Numbered from the stretch's first letter, positions 45,816 to 56,164 are shown. The stretch is DNA of 64,000 nt from Acinetobacter bouvetii DSM 14964 = CIP 107468 (GCF_000368865.1 NZ_KB849728.1:107965-171964), one strand, 5' to 3'. Numbers and translations: made by a program. The notes: generated from the letters alone by a model not told the origin.

Positions 45816-46171
45816 TATATATTTCCAACAAAGTTTGAGCTTGAAATGAATCAGACAGATTCATTTTGGCTAAATCATACTGACCATGATGTTAAATCAG
45901 CCGAATTTTACACATATCATACTACAAGCCATTGTTTTTCAAGATGACCCATTCGTTGAATAAAATGGCAGATATGTGTATAGGTGCGTCTCGACGATCT
46001 GACGACAAGAATCTTTAATGAAATCTACTATAACGCCATCACTCCAGATTCATTGCAAAACTTTCATGAATAATTTTTAAATTTTATATAAATATAATTT
46101 ATTAAAAATCCGAAATTGATCAATCTTAAGTTATAAAAAAAGCTTCCGAAAAAGCTTTTTAATTGAAAGGA
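45816..46171. promoter_or_regulatory. ilvD upstream region with a 9-bp inverted repeat
   Basis: No gene is visible in these 356 bases. AAATGAATC/GATTCATTT with a 5-base centre (45844-45866) stands just upstream of ilvD and could be an operator or a 5'-leader hairpin. The rest is AT-rich and ends in the terminator of the next gene. No leader peptide rich in branched-chain codons was seen, so classical attenuation is not supported. Confidence 0.5.
46133..46162 (-). terminator. Terminator after the 141-residue secreted protein gene
   Basis: On the minus strand the stem AAAAAGCTT/AAGCTTTTTTT with loop TTTCGG-like sequence lies just after the stop codon. Confidence 0.85.
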
Positions 46172-46597
46172 TTATTTCTGCTTGATGAAATAAAGGCCTA
46201 AGCACTTTTTACCTTCCAGATCGCTGCATAATTCAGCCGTTTTTGCCGAAATCCATTTCAAACCTAACCGGATTTGTGCCTTGCTATAGTCCGTGGCTTG
46301 ATTGCCGCAGCCGGCCTTTTTGTTGTCCGCGCCAACCGACATTGCAAAAACATCAATCTGGTTCGGATCCTGCGTACGGATGACAGAAAATTCACCTGTC
46401 ATTTTTTTCTGCTTCGCGCTATAGGCCACTTGCGCTGGCTGGGTAAATTGGTACGTTTCTGTGCATTTGGTCTGAGCATTGTACACAGACCATGTGCCCC
46501 AGAAATTTTTCTGTAAATCCATTTGAGTTTTATCAAAGGCTTGGGCCGAAAATGCACAGACACTTGCCAAAGCAAGGCAGGAGATTTTTTTAAACAT
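46172..46597 (-). CDS. Secreted cysteine-containing protein of unknown function
   Basis: A 141-residue protein with a clear signal peptide (cleavage near AQA). The mature part starts with FDKTQMDLQKNFWGTWSVY and has four cysteines in TKCTET, AGCGNQ, ELCSDL and KKCLGL, enough for two disulfides. The repeated GTWSVY and GEFSVIR strands suggest a small beta-barrel of lipocalin-like type, but this is a guess. It lies next to the TpgA-adhesin pair on the same strand, with a terminator between, so it is probably a separate transcript. Confidence 0.75.
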   Translation of the reverse strand: MFKKISCLALASVCAFSAQAFDKTQMDLQKNFWGTWSVYNAQTKCTETYQFTQPAQVAYSAKQKKMTGEFSVIRTQDPNQIDVFAMSVGADNKKAGCGNQATDYSKAQIRLGLKWISAKTAELCSDLEGKKCLGLYFIKQK

Positions 46598-46609
46598 TAC
46601 ATTTCAACT

Positions 46610-46642
46610 ATAAAAATGCCATGCCTGAAACAGGCATGGCTG
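46610..46642 (-). terminator. Terminator of the adhesin-tpgA operon
   Basis: On the minus strand a perfect 10-bp stem GCCATGCCTG/CAGGCATGGC with loop TTT is followed by ATTTTTATAG. It sits 27 bases after the tpgA stop. Confidence 0.92.
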
Positions 46643-46668
46643 AATACATCGGTTTGATGAACTTGAGC

Positions 46669-47484
46669 TTACCAGCTGACATTTACGCGGCGGTTTGGCG
46701 CCAAGCATTCCACAGTCGATGCCGATTTTGTTTGGCCTTCACATTCCTTATAAATGCGGGTTGAACCATTGGCATCGATATTAATTTGCGCTGCTGGAAT
46801 ACCGTTTTGGGTAAGCAGATACGCCACAGTATTTGCACGCTGTGCAGACAAAGCCTGGTTATAGGTAAAATTGCCTAATTTATCGGCAAAACCAGTAATA
46901 CGCACTTGCTTGCTGCCAGACTTTTTAATAGCGTCGGCAATTTCTTCAACACGGCTGAAGTCGCGGTTAAGCGCTGCTTCATCATGACGGTCAAAAGCAA
47001 ACAGCACACTGGCTTGCTCGTTCGCCGCATCTAAACCAGACGCTACAAAAGCATTCGGATCTGCAGACTCGTTGTTGGCGCCATATTGCGCTAGCCCTTG
47101 GCAAGCTTCACCTTTCCAGTAATAGGCTTTTGCCAAATACTTTTTATCGAAGTCAATGCGCAGCTGGCAGCGCTTGTATTGCTGTGTTTCAGGTACACGA
47201 ATGTCTAATACATAATTCCATTCACGCACAGCAAAGACGCCTTCGCTAAAGTGAGGATGTCCCAAAATATAGCGAATCTGGTCTTTGGTTAAGCCCGCAT
47301 CCAAACGGTTCACCTGATGATATTCATAGCGGTGAACTTGGTCTAAATAGCTGTCTTTCACTTCCGGAAAATGAACCGATTCATCCGCCATGTTCAGGTC
47401 CAACTGTTCAGCGGCCCAAACTGGCGTGCTGCATGCTAGACCCACGATTGCTGAGCCGATAAGGCTTTTTAACATTGTGTTCAT
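46669..47484 (-). CDS. tpgA: TpgA, OmpA-like partner of the trimeric autotransporter
   Basis: A 271-residue periplasmic protein: signal peptide (cleavage near VWA), an N-terminal SmpA/BamE-like domain with [19 protein letters not shown] and EWNYVLDI, and a C-terminal OmpA-type peptidoglycan-binding domain with [34 protein letters not shown] and [12 protein letters not shown]. This two-domain layout directly after a trimeric adhesin is that of TpgA described from Acinetobacter sp. Tol 5, which binds peptidoglycan and helps surface assembly of the fibre. It lies 74 bases after the adhesin gene and shares its terminator. Confidence 0.88.
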   Translation of the reverse strand: MNTMLKSLIGSAIVGLACSTPVWAAEQLDLNMADESVHFPEVKDSYLDQVHRYEYHQVNRLDAGLTKDQIRYILGHPHFSEGVFAVREWNYVLDIRVPETQQYKRCQLRIDFDKKYLAKAYYWKGEACQGLAQYGANNESADPNAFVASGLDAANEQASVLFAFDRHDEAALNRDFSRVEEIADAIKKSGSKQVRITGFADKLGNFTYNQALSAQRANTVAYLLTQNGIPAAQINIDANGSTRIYKECEGQTKSASTVECLAPNRRVNVSW

Positions 47485-47558
47485 TGTCTTCTCAATATGT
47501 ATATGTGCAGTAAAAGGACAAGAGGGAAAGAGCGCATGGCTCTTTCCCGTCTAATGCA

Positions 47559-50500
47559 TTAATCAATCACGCCGCTGATGCCGACGCGCACGCTTGGATC
47601 GCCTGATGAACCTGCAGCCACACCGCCAGTCAATGACCAGCGGCCATTGTCGGCAGTTTTACGCAAGGTGACGCCAATGGCATTTTCACCGCCGTGGTAA
47701 GCTGCGCCCGCTGCATAGGTGTATTTGCCTGGAATGTACGGCGCATTTTCCAGCGCCATGGCTGCGGCAATGCCGGCATTGGCCTTTTTCTCTACATCGT
47801 CAATACGCTGATTGGTTGAGTAGAATGCTTGCTGCAACTGATCGCCTAAGTTGGTAATGCGGTCACCCAGCACTTGATCGGCTTGGTTTAATGCGCCCAA
47901 AGCATCGCCAACGTTATTGTAGCTGCCGCCATTGACGTTATACGCCGGCGCATCAAAGCTTTCAGTGATGTTGTTATAGCCTGCGCCGCCGCCCAGATAC
48001 TGCGCCAATTGCCCCATATTCACCGCGTCACTGGTTTGCACGCCATTGCTGACATTGCTCACCGCTTTATTGCCCGCATCTACGCCGGAAGCAGTCATTG
48101 ATGGGCCGTTTTTAATGCTCACGCCATTGCTGTCTATTGTGGTGTTGCCCGCAACGACTTTATCCGCATTGATTTCTTTCGCAGTAATACTGTTTAAAGT
48201 CATGTCATCTTTGGTTGCCACCACATAGTTTGTGCTGCCGTCTGCATTTTTAGTAGACGTCACATCAATGTTTGAACCCGCTGTGACTGTCGTTTTGGAC
48301 TCAGTCGCTGCTTTGTTCACCGCTGCAAATGCATCATTAATATTGTTTGCACCTGTGCCGCCGATGTTGCTTAAGTTGCCAGCAGCATCATAAGCGCCTG
48401 CGCCCATCATGTCGTGGATTTGACCGCCATTGACTGCATCTTGTGAACCCGCAGCAATTTGACCGTCAGCCACATTGGTCACTTGCTTATTGCCGGCATC
48501 AATGCCGTTTTTGGTGACGCTTGGACCGCCGGCAATGCTTAAACCATTGTCATCAATTTTGGTATCGCCCGTTGTTACGCTGCCTGCAGCGCCCAAATTA
48601 AGGTCTTTATTCAAATCGACCGTAATGTTATTGCCCTGATTTGAAACTTTTAGATTGCCATCAGCATTGCTGAAATCAACGGTATCTCCCGGTTTCACAT
48701 TGCTGGCTGCGCCGCCATTGGTGCTGACATTCCAGCCTTGGTTGGCATTGGCCGCCGCATTATTGACTGATTGAATGGCATCATGGATGTTGTTTGCGCC
48801 CGTGCCGCCAATATCTGAAGCGGTGATATTGCCTGTATTTGGATCAATAACGGTATTGCCGCCAATCAGGTTCGCCACATTGTTTTGCGCGTTATACAGC
48901 TGGCGGCCATTCACGGCATCTTGCGATGCTGCATTTACCGCACCATTCGCAACATTAGCAATAATCATATTGCCTGCATTAATGCCTGCATAACTGATGC
49001 TTGGGCCCATCGTAATGATGTTGCCATTGGCATCCAAAGTTTGGAAGCTTAAGCCATCAGCATTAATAACCGTACCGCCTGCATTTACAGAATCGACAGT
49101 TAGATCCGGGTTCAATGCAAAATCAATGGTATTGCCCGTTTTAGTGACTGTCAGGTTTTTCTCAGCTGATGCGGTGCCAATATCAATGGTTTCACCCGCA
49201 ACCACGGCTTTTTCATTCAGTCCGTTGGCGCTTAAATTAAAGCCTTTTTCTAAGGCATTAATGTTCTTGTTAATAATGCTGTCTAAACGTGAATCCAGCG
49301 CATATAGCTGGCTGCCGTTCACAGCATCTTGTGAAGTTGAAGTCACTGAACCGTTGGCAACACTGGTGATTTTTTTGTTGCCTGCATTAATGCCTGAAAC
49401 CAGAACACTCGGGCCGCCAACAATGGTTAAACCTTGGTTATTCAGTAGACTATTTCCAGCTTTCAACGAAGTCACATCTAAATGATCAGACGTTGCAACT
49501 TTATAGTCGCTGCTGCCGTCGGCATTTTTAGTTTCAGTCACCACCATGTTTTTGCCTTGGCTCACCGTGGTTTTAGCCGCAGCGACCGCTTCATCAATGG
49601 TGTTTTTGCCTGTACCGCCAATATTGGATGTACTGATATTGCCGGTATTTGGATCAATCGATGTATTGCCGCCAATCACATTCGCCACATTGTTTTGCGC
49701 GCTATACAGCTGGCTGCCATTCACGGCATCTTTCGAACTTGCAGTAACATCGCCATTGGCAACATTGGCAATTTTCTTGTTGCCTGCATCAATCCCAGAA
49801 GCTAGAATACTTGGACCGCCAGCAATGCTTAAACCACTGTTATTAATTGTGGTATTGCCGGCTTTTAATGAAGTCACATCTAAGTTATCAGACGTTGCAA
49901 CTTCATAGTTGGTGCTGCCATCTGCATTTTGAGTGGCTTTCACTTCCATGTTTTTGCCTTTGCTGACCGTTGTTTTGGCTGCAGCTACGGCTTCAGAAAT
50001 GGTGTTTTTGCCTGTACCACCAATATTCGACGCATTGATATTGCCGGTGTTTGGATCAATGGATGTATTGCCGCCAATCACATTCGCCACATTGTTTTGC
50101 GCGCTATACAGCTGGCTGCCATTTATTGCATCTTTTGAACTTGCAGAAACATCGCCATTGGCAACATTGGCAATTTTCTTGTTGCCCGCATCAATGCCAT
50201 TTACGCCAACGCTTGGCCCTGTGGCAATGGGGTTACCGTTTGCATCCTGCCCCACAAAACTTAAGCCTTGGTTATTTAATACCGTGCCGCCTGCAGTCAC
50301 CGAAGTTACCTTCAAATCCGGGTTCAATGCAAAATCAATCGTATTGCCGGATTTGGTCACAGTGAGGTTTTTCTCATCCGCTGCTGTACCAATATCAATC
50401 GTTGCACCGGCCACAACGGCTGCGGTGTTTTGACCATTTGCGGTTAAACTGAAACCTTGCTCAAGATTGGCAATATTTTGATTTAAGATCTGATCAATAC

Positions 50501-53500
50501 GCGAATCTACCGCATAAAGCTGGCTGCCATTCACGGCATCGCTTGAAGTAGATGTGACATCACCATTGGCAACATTGGTAATTTTCTTATTGCCTGCATT
50601 GATGCCTGAAGCTAAAACGCTTGGGCCGCCTGTAATACTTAAACCATTATTATTAATGAGTGTATTGCCGGCTTTCAGAGATGTCACATCCAAATTATCC
50701 GCTGTCGCGACTTGATAATTGCTGCTGCCATCGGCATTTTTCGTTTCTTTAACCGTAATGTTTTTGCCTTCAGTCACAGTCGTTTTGGCTGCAGCAACCG
50801 CTTCAGAAATGGTGTTTTTACCCGTACCGCCAATATTTGCAGCAGTCACTGCCCCGGTATTTGGATCAATTACCGTGCTTCCGCCAATCAGGCTGGCCAC
50901 ATTATTCTGCGCGCCATACAGCTGACTGCCATTCACCGCATCTTTTGAAGCTGCGGAAATGCTGCCTGCAGCAACATCGCTGATCACTTTATTGCCGGCA
51001 TTAATGCCAGCTAAAGTAATACTTGGGCCATTGGCAATGGTTAAACCGTTGCTGTTAATCAGCGTATCGCCTGCTTTCAAAGATTTAATATCTAAATCAT
51101 CTGCAGTTGCCACGATGTAGTTGCTGCTGCCGTCCGTATTTTTTGTTTCTTTAACGGTAATGTTCTTGCCTTCTGCCACCGTGCTTTTCGCAGCGGCCAC
51201 AGCTTCAGAAATGGTGTTTTTACCTGTACCGCCAATATTAGACGTACTGATATTACCTGTATTTGGATCAACTTTAGTATTGCCGCCAATCACATTCGCC
51301 ACATTATTTTGCGCAGCATACAACTGGCTGCCATTCACCGCATCTTGCGATGTCGATGAAATCGCGCCCGCAGCGACACTGCTGATGACTTTATTGCCAG
51401 CGTCAATGCCTGCAGATGTAACACTTGGGCCGCCGTTGGCAATGCTTAAGCCCATGCTGCTTAAAGTGCTGTCGCCTACAGTTAAGCCTTGCGCATTTAA
51501 AGTATTGCCGCCCGCCGTAATGCTGTTGGCGACATTAATGTTATCACCCAAACGAATTTGAACTTGGCCATTCGCAACCAGCGTCTCAATATTTGAATCT
51601 GCGCCAACCACGTCAACAGCTTCACCCAAAGCTTTTTGAACCGTTCTGCCGTCTTGCGCTTTTAATGCAAAGCCTTTATTCGCAGTGGTTAATGCATCTG
51701 CTGCAGTTGTATTTACCTGCTGAATTGCATCATGCACATTATTGGCCGTTGTGCCGCCAAGATTCGGCGCTGTTACCGTTGTGCTGCCGTCTGCATTTTG
51801 AACCGTGGTCACCGCTGTGCCCATCAGGTTGCCCAGCTGTGAGCCATTCACGGCTTCTTTCGAAGTCGATGTGATCGCGCCAGCAACAACATTGCTGATG
51901 ACCTTATTGCCAGCATCAAGGCCGCTCATGCTAATGCTTGGGCCCGTAGCTGTTCCAGCCGCATTAGTGAAACTTAAACCGTTATTGCCAAGCGCTGTTG
52001 TATTGCCAGCCGCATCTTTCACCCTCAGCCCGTCGGTACTCAATGTGCTGTTGCCTGCTGTCAGACTGTCTACTTTCAAGTTATCAGAAAGCGCAATTTC
52101 AAGCACGGCATCCTGATCTGTGCCTGTTTGGCTCACTTTTAGATTGCTGTTGCTGCCTTTGACATCAAGCTTGCCCTTCGGACCAATATTTGCAGAATTT
52201 GCACCAGAACCTGTAACATTCCAGCCTGCATTTGCAGTGTTATTGACTTGCTGAATCGCGTCATTGATATTATTTGCAGTTGTACCACCTAAGTTTGACA
52301 CCACAGTATTGCCATTGGCATCTGTTGTCACAGGCGCACCAATCAAATCACTTAATTGGCCGCCATTCACTGCATCTTTAGAGTTTGCAGCAATATCGCC
52401 TTTGGCAACATTGGTAACTTTTAAATCACCTGCCTGAATTCCAGTAGACGCAACACTTGGCCCAGTTACAGCCCCTGCATTGTTTACAAATTGCAGGCCT
52501 GCATCGCTAATCTTGGTCGAGCCAGTTGTTACAGAATCTAATTTAAGATCTTTCTTCAATGCAAAATCAATCGTTGTACCGATACGCGATACCGTTAAAT
52601 TACTTTCAGCAGCATCTGTTCCAATATCTAAAACAGCACCTTCACCGACTAATGATGGAGTATCTCCATTGCTCGCGACAGAAAACTTAGCCTGTACACC
52701 CTGTAATGCATTGGTAATCACGTTATCGACAGTTTGCTGTACAGCAAACAATTGACTGCCATTAATTGCATCGGTAGACGTAGCAGTGACGTCGCCTTTA
52801 CCCACTTGAGTAATTTTATAATCACCCGCATTAATGCCAGTAGATGTAATGCTCGGACCTGCAGGATCACCTGCCGCAGTAATAAAGCTTAAGCCATTTG
52901 GGTTGAGGACCGTATTGCCTGCTGTGAGGCTGTCAACTGTTAAATCTTTCGCTAAATTAATTTCTAATTTCGCATCTTGATCTGTGCCTGTTTGCTGAAC
53001 ACTAATATTGCTGTCACCAACGACATCTAATTTGCCATTCGGGCCAATATTTGCGGAGTTTGCACCTGAACCTGTGACGTTCCAGCCGGCATTTGCTGCG
53101 GTGTTCACCTGCTGGATCGCATCATTGATATTGCTGGCTGTCGTGCCGCCAATATTTGACACTACAGTTTTACCGTTAGCGTCAGTGGTCACAGGTGCGC
53201 CAATCAGATCACTTAACTGACTGCCATTCACGGCATCTTTTGAAGCAGCGCTGATATCACCATTGGCGACATTAGTCACTTTTTTGCTGCCTGCATCAAT
53301 ACCGGCAGCCAGTACACTCGGACCGCCAGCAATGGTTAGGCCGCTATTATTTAAAACACTGTTTCCAGCGGCAATACTGTCTACAGTAATGTCTTTCGCT
53401 AAAGCTAGCTGTACGCCATCACTTGTAGTCGTGCTGGTAACATTGCTGTCACCCTTCACATTTATTGTTTCACCCAGCGCATAGTTATTATTGGTTTTGC

Positions 53501-54791
53501 CATCACCAAAGCTAATGCCTTTATTTGCTGCTGCTTGCGCAGCGTCCGCAGCTGTCTGCGCATTCGTTACATTTTGGTTGGTTTGATAAAGCTGGCTGCC
53601 ATTCACGGCATCTTTTGAAGCAGCACTGATATCACCATTGGCGACATTGGTCACTTTTTTGCTGCCTGCATCAATACCGGAAGCCAGTACACTCGGACCA
53701 CCTGCAATCGCTAGACCATTATTGTTCAGCGTGGCATTGCCAGCTGTCACAGACGTTACATTTAAATCATCTGCTGTTGCAACTTCATAATTGGTGCTGC
53801 CATCTGCATTTTGAGTCGTTGTTAACTCAATATTTTTGCCTTTACTGACCGTTGTTTTCGCTAGAGCAGCCGCTTTTTTCAGCTGTGAAACATTGACTGC
53901 ATCTGTATCTGCAGAGCCTGCACTTACCCCCGTAATACGGCGGTCCCCAATATTCATTTCGCCTTTGGCAGTGCCCCCGACCAAATAGGCTTGATTTGAC
54001 AAAGTTTGACTGTTTGCAGTTGATCCAGCACCCATGGCGATAGAATCTTTATTATTTGCTACCGCGCCATTACCAATGGCAATTGAGTTAGATGCAGCTT
54101 GTACAACCTTTGCATTTGTTCCCAATGCAATACTTTGCTCTGCTTGCGCTTTAGAAATTGCGCCAATCGCCAGCGCGCCGCCGCCAGACGCATTTGCATA
54201 GACACCCAATGCTGAACTTGCATCGCCACTTGCAGTTGAGGTCATACCCAAAGCTACTGCAAAATCACCAGAAGCTGCCGACTGCGTCCCCATTGCAGTT
54301 GCGCCGGCACCACTTGCAGTGGTTGAACGATAACTGCCGCCTGCTGCATTACCCGCAACCAAACGGACACCTGTCAATGCCTGATAAGAGTCGTTAACCG
54401 CCTTATCATTGGCAATACGGTCAATATCATCGCCGCCAATAGCAATAGCTGAATTGCCTGATGCAATCACATTGGCACCTAAAGCAACCGATTGGTCACC
54501 GCTTGCTTTGGTTGAATAGCCAATCGCAACAGATTGATTTGCACCACTGACTGCACTGGCTGTACTTGCATCTGTACCTATTGCAATTGAATTGGATACC
54601 GCAGCATTACCGCCACCGGCAGCAAATGGAGCGGTCCAAGCTCCAGAAGAAAATGTCATACCGACCACCAAAGGCAGAATCACTGACTTAAGATTTTTTG
54701 ATTTCGTTTTTGAATGACTTTTTGCCAACTCAGAAACAGCAATCCAAGCTCCTAACGAAGCATTCCACACAACTTTATAGACTTTATTCAT
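47559..54791 (-). CDS. ata: Trimeric autotransporter adhesin, Ata/AtaA family
   Basis: A 2410-residue type Vc secreted adhesin. Order: extended signal peptide (ESPR, about 1-55, beginning MNKVYKVVWNASLGAWIAVSE), YadA-like head with many SIAIG/SVALG left-handed roll repeats (about 60-280), a first neck ending in DAVNVSQLKK, a long stalk of repeated FGG/TTT-like units with about fourteen DAVNGSQL-type necks, and the C-terminal trimerisation coiled coil and YadA anchor (last about 100 residues, NQRIDDVEKKANAGIAAAMAL onward). It mediates adhesion to surfaces, host matrix or other cells. It starts the operon with tpgA. The stalk has near-identical DNA blocks about 400 bases apart; no frameshift is seen. 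Confidence 0.96.
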   Translation of the reverse strand: MNKVYKVVWNASLGAWIAVSELAKSHSKTKSKNLKSVILPLVVGMTFSSGAWTAPFAAGGGNAAVSNSIAIGTDASTASAVSGANQSVAIGYSTKASGDQSVALGANVIASGNSAIAIGGDDIDRIANDKAVNDSYQALTGVRLVAGNAAGGSYRSTTASGAGATAMGTQSAASGDFAVALGMTSTASGDASSALGVYANASGGGALAIGAISKAQAEQSIALGTNAKVVQAASNSIAIGNGAVANNKDSIAMGAGSTANSQTLSNQAYLVGGTAKGEMNIGDRRITGVSAGSADTDAVNVSQLKKAAALAKTTVSKGKNIELTTTQNADGSTNYEVATADDLNVTSVTAGNATLNNNGLAIAGGPSVLASGIDAGSKKVTNVANGDISAASKDAVNGSQLYQTNQNVTNAQTAADAAQAAANKGISFGDGKTNNNYALGETINVKGDSNVTSTTTSDGVQLALAKDITVDSIAAGNSVLNNSGLTIAGGPSVLAAGIDAGSKKVTNVANGDISAASKDAVNGSQLSDLIGAPVTTDANGKTVVSNIGGTTASNINDAIQQVNTAANAGWNVTGSGANSANIGPNGKLDVVGDSNISVQQTGTDQDAKLEINLAKDLTVDSLTAGNTVLNPNGLSFITAAGDPAGPSITSTGINAGDYKITQVGKGDVTATSTDAINGSQLFAVQQTVDNVITNALQGVQAKFSVASNGDTPSLVGEGAVLDIGTDAAESNLTVSRIGTTIDFALKKDLKLDSVTTGSTKISDAGLQFVNNAGAVTGPSVASTGIQAGDLKVTNVAKGDIAANSKDAVNGGQLSDLIGAPVTTDANGNTVVSNLGGTTANNINDAIQQVNNTANAGWNVTGSGANSANIGPKGKLDVKGSNSNLKVSQTGTDQDAVLEIALSDNLKVDSLTAGNSTLSTDGLRVKDAAGNTTALGNNGLSFTNAAGTATGPSISMSGLDAGNKVISNVVAGAITSTSKEAVNGSQLGNLMGTAVTTVQNADGSTTVTAPNLGGTTANNVHDAIQQVNTTAADALTTANKGFALKAQDGRTVQKALGEAVDVVGADSNIETLVANGQVQIRLGDNINVANSITAGGNTLNAQGLTVGDSTLSSMGLSIANGGPSVTSAGIDAGNKVISSVAAGAISSTSQDAVNGSQLYAAQNNVANVIGGNTKVDPNTGNISTSNIGGTGKNTISEAVAAAKSTVAEGKNITVKETKNTDGSSNYIVATADDLDIKSLKAGDTLINSNGLTIANGPSITLAGINAGNKVISDVAAGSISAASKDAVNGSQLYGAQNNVASLIGGSTVIDPNTGAVTAANIGGTGKNTISEAVAAAKTTVTEGKNITVKETKNADGSSNYQVATADNLDVTSLKAGNTLINNNGLSITGGPSVLASGINAGNKKITNVANGDVTSTSSDAVNGSQLYAVDSRIDQILNQNIANLEQGFSLTANGQNTAAVVAGATIDIGTAADEKNLTVTKSGNTIDFALNPDLKVTSVTAGGTVLNNQGLSFVGQDANGNPIATGPSVGVNGIDAGNKKIANVANGDVSASSKDAINGSQLYSAQNNVANVIGGNTSIDPNTGNINASNIGGTGKNTISEAVAAAKTTVSKGKNMEVKATQNADGSTNYEVATSDNLDVTSLKAGNTTINNSGLSIAGGPSILASGIDAGNKKIANVANGDVTASSKDAVNGSQLYSAQNNVANVIGGNTSIDPNTGNISTSNIGGTGKNTIDEAVAAAKTTVSQGKNMVVTETKNADGSSDYKVATSDHLDVTSLKAGNSLLNNQGLTIVGGPSVLVSGINAGNKKITSVANGSVTSTSQDAVNGSQLYALDSRLDSIINKNINALEKGFNLSANGLNEKAVVAGETIDIGTASAEKNLTVTKTGNTIDFALNPDLTVDSVNAGGTVINADGLSFQTLDANGNIITMGPSISYAGINAGNMIIANVANGAVNAASQDAVNGRQLYNAQNNVANLIGGNTVIDPNTGNITASDIGGTGANNIHDAIQSVNNAAANANQGWNVSTNGGAASNVKPGDTVDFSNADGNLKVSNQGNNITVDLNKDLNLGAAGSVTTGDTKIDDNGLSIAGGPSVTKNGIDAGNKQVTNVADGQIAAGSQDAVNGGQIHDMMGAGAYDAAGNLSNIGGTGANNINDAFAAVNKAATESKTTVTAGSNIDVTSTKNADGSTNYVVATKDDMTLNSITAKEINADKVVAGNTTIDSNGVSIKNGPSMTASGVDAGNKAVSNVSNGVQTSDAVNMGQLAQYLGGGAGYNNITESFDAPAYNVNGGSYNNVGDALGALNQADQVLGDRITNLGDQLQQAFYSTNQRIDDVEKKANAGIAAAMALENAPYIPGKYTYAAGAAYHGGENAIGVTLRKTADNGRWSLTGGVAAGSSGDPSVRVGISGVID
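48010..53900 (-). repeat. About 400-bp tandem-like repeats in the adhesin stalk
   Basis: Fifteen neck-coding blocks occur at about 53895, 53588, 53214, 52748, 52350, 51836, 51321, 50918, 50517, 50110, 49696, 49308, 48898, 48418 and 48010. Most spacings are 375-415 bases. The blocks around 49600-49800 and 50000-50200 are nearly identical at DNA level. Confidence 0.85.
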
Positions 54792-55201
54792 CTAAATCTG
54801 GCTCTCTTTTCAATGAATTTATGTGTTTTAATTTCAATGATTTCACACACAAAAACACAACAAATTACGTCCATAAAAATATGTTTGATCTATTTTATTT
54901 TAATCTGTTTTTTAGTAAAACATGAATAATATACAAAAAATAACCACCATTCTTATCTTAAAGTTATGTTTAATATGATTTTATTTAAAATATCTAAATA
55001 AATTATTTTTACTGTTTAGTAAAACAAAAGGATTTCGGTTTTTACAAAAATAAATCATTAAATATTTTTAAACAGTCACTTTTATTTATTTAAAAAAACT
55101 AAACTTTTATACATTTTTTATATTAATTAACAAATTTTGGCTGACAAAGGTTTTTTGAACCATGTTTGATATAATCAGCTTTTAATTTTTTAGGCATACA
55201 T
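54792..55201. promoter_or_regulatory. AT-rich divergent region between the adhesin and fmt
   Basis: A strongly AT-rich 410-bp spacer without genes. For fmt, an extended -10 (TGATATAAT; hexamer at 55170-55175) lies 26 bases before the GTG start. The adhesin promoter is not clear; long A/T tracts suggest bending or nucleoid-protein (H-NS type) binding, as at many adhesin genes. Confidence 0.5.
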
Positions 55202-56164
55202 GTGAAAATCGTCTTTGCGGGTACACCTGAATTTGCAGCTGAAGCACTGGCTGCGCTGATCAATACAGATCACGAAATTATCGCGGTCTATACTCAGCCT
55301 GACCGCAAAGCTGGACGCGGACAGAAGCTGACAGCATCTGCTGTCAAGCAATTAGCCCTCGAACACAATTTGCCGGTTTATCAGCCCTTGCACTTCAAAG
55401 CGTCAACTGAAGAAGGCTTGGCTGCGCAAAAAGAATTAGCTGAATTGAACGCCGATGTCATGGTTGTGGCCGCTTACGGCCTGATCCTGCCTCAAGCGGT
55501 TCTGGATATGCCTCAATACGGCTGCCTGAATATTCATGGCTCATTATTGCCCCGCTGGCGCGGCGCCGCGCCCATTCAGCGCGCGATTGCAGCGGGAGAT
55601 GCAGAAACAGGCGTAACCATCATGAAAATGGCGGCAGGCCTGGATACCGGCGACATGATGTATAAAACCATTTGCCCAATAGACGCAACCGACACGTCAG
55701 CCAGCCTGCAAGATAAATTAGCGCTTCAAGGCGCGGAGGCAATCGTTGCGGTTCTCGAGTCTGAAGAAAAGCTTAAGCATTACTTAGACACCCGTGAAGT
55801 TCAGGACGAATCACTCACGGTCTATGCGCATAAATTGTCTAAAGCGGAAGCAAAAATTGACTGGTCTCTGGATGCGGTCAGCATTGACCGCAATATCCGC
55901 GCATTTAACCCATGGCCTGTAGCTTTTATTCCGCTGGACGAAAGCAATAACCTGCGTGTTTGGGGTTCAATGCTGTCTGAGCAAAATGCTGCCGGAAAGG
56001 CGCCTGGCGCTATTCTCTGTTTAGACAGCCTTGGCGTTCATGTGGCTTGCGGCAACGAAAAGGCCGTTTGCCTCACCAGCCTGCAATGGCCCGGCGGTAA
56101 AGCGTTAAATCCAGTTCAAATTAATCAAACTCAAAAACTATCAGCAGGAAATACATTCGCATGA
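55202..56164 (+). CDS. fmt: Methionyl-tRNA formyltransferase
   Basis: A 320-residue enzyme that formylates initiator Met-tRNA with 10-formyl-tetrahydrofolate. Seen: VFAGTPEFAAEAL at the N-terminus, the catalytic NIHGSLLPRWRGAAPIQRAI with the conserved Asn, His and SLLP, and a C-terminal tRNA-binding OB-like domain with RAFNPWPVAF. The start is a GTG. It overlaps rsmB by 4 bases. The common def gene is not upstream here; instead the adhesin is divergent. Confidence 0.96.
   Translation: MKIVFAGTPEFAAEALAALINTDHEIIAVYTQPDRKAGRGQKLTASAVKQLALEHNLPVYQPLHFKASTEEGLAAQKELAELNADVMVVAAYGLILPQAVLDMPQYGCLNIHGSLLPRWRGAAPIQRAIAAGDAETGVTIMKMAAGLDTGDMMYKTICPIDATDTSASLQDKLALQGAEAIVAVLESEEKLKHYLDTREVQDESLTVYAHKLSKAEAKIDWSLDAVSIDRNIRAFNPWPVAFIPLDESNNLRVWGSMLSEQNAAGKAPGAILCLDSLGVHVACGNEKAVCLTSLQWPGGKALNPVQINQTQKLSAGNTFA

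Noticed and set aside
47559..54791. Many plus-strand frames of 60-166 codons opposite the adhesin gene
   Set aside because: They repeat with the same roughly 400-base period as the stalk repeats and are antisense shadows of its codon bias; none has a ribosome site or known domain.
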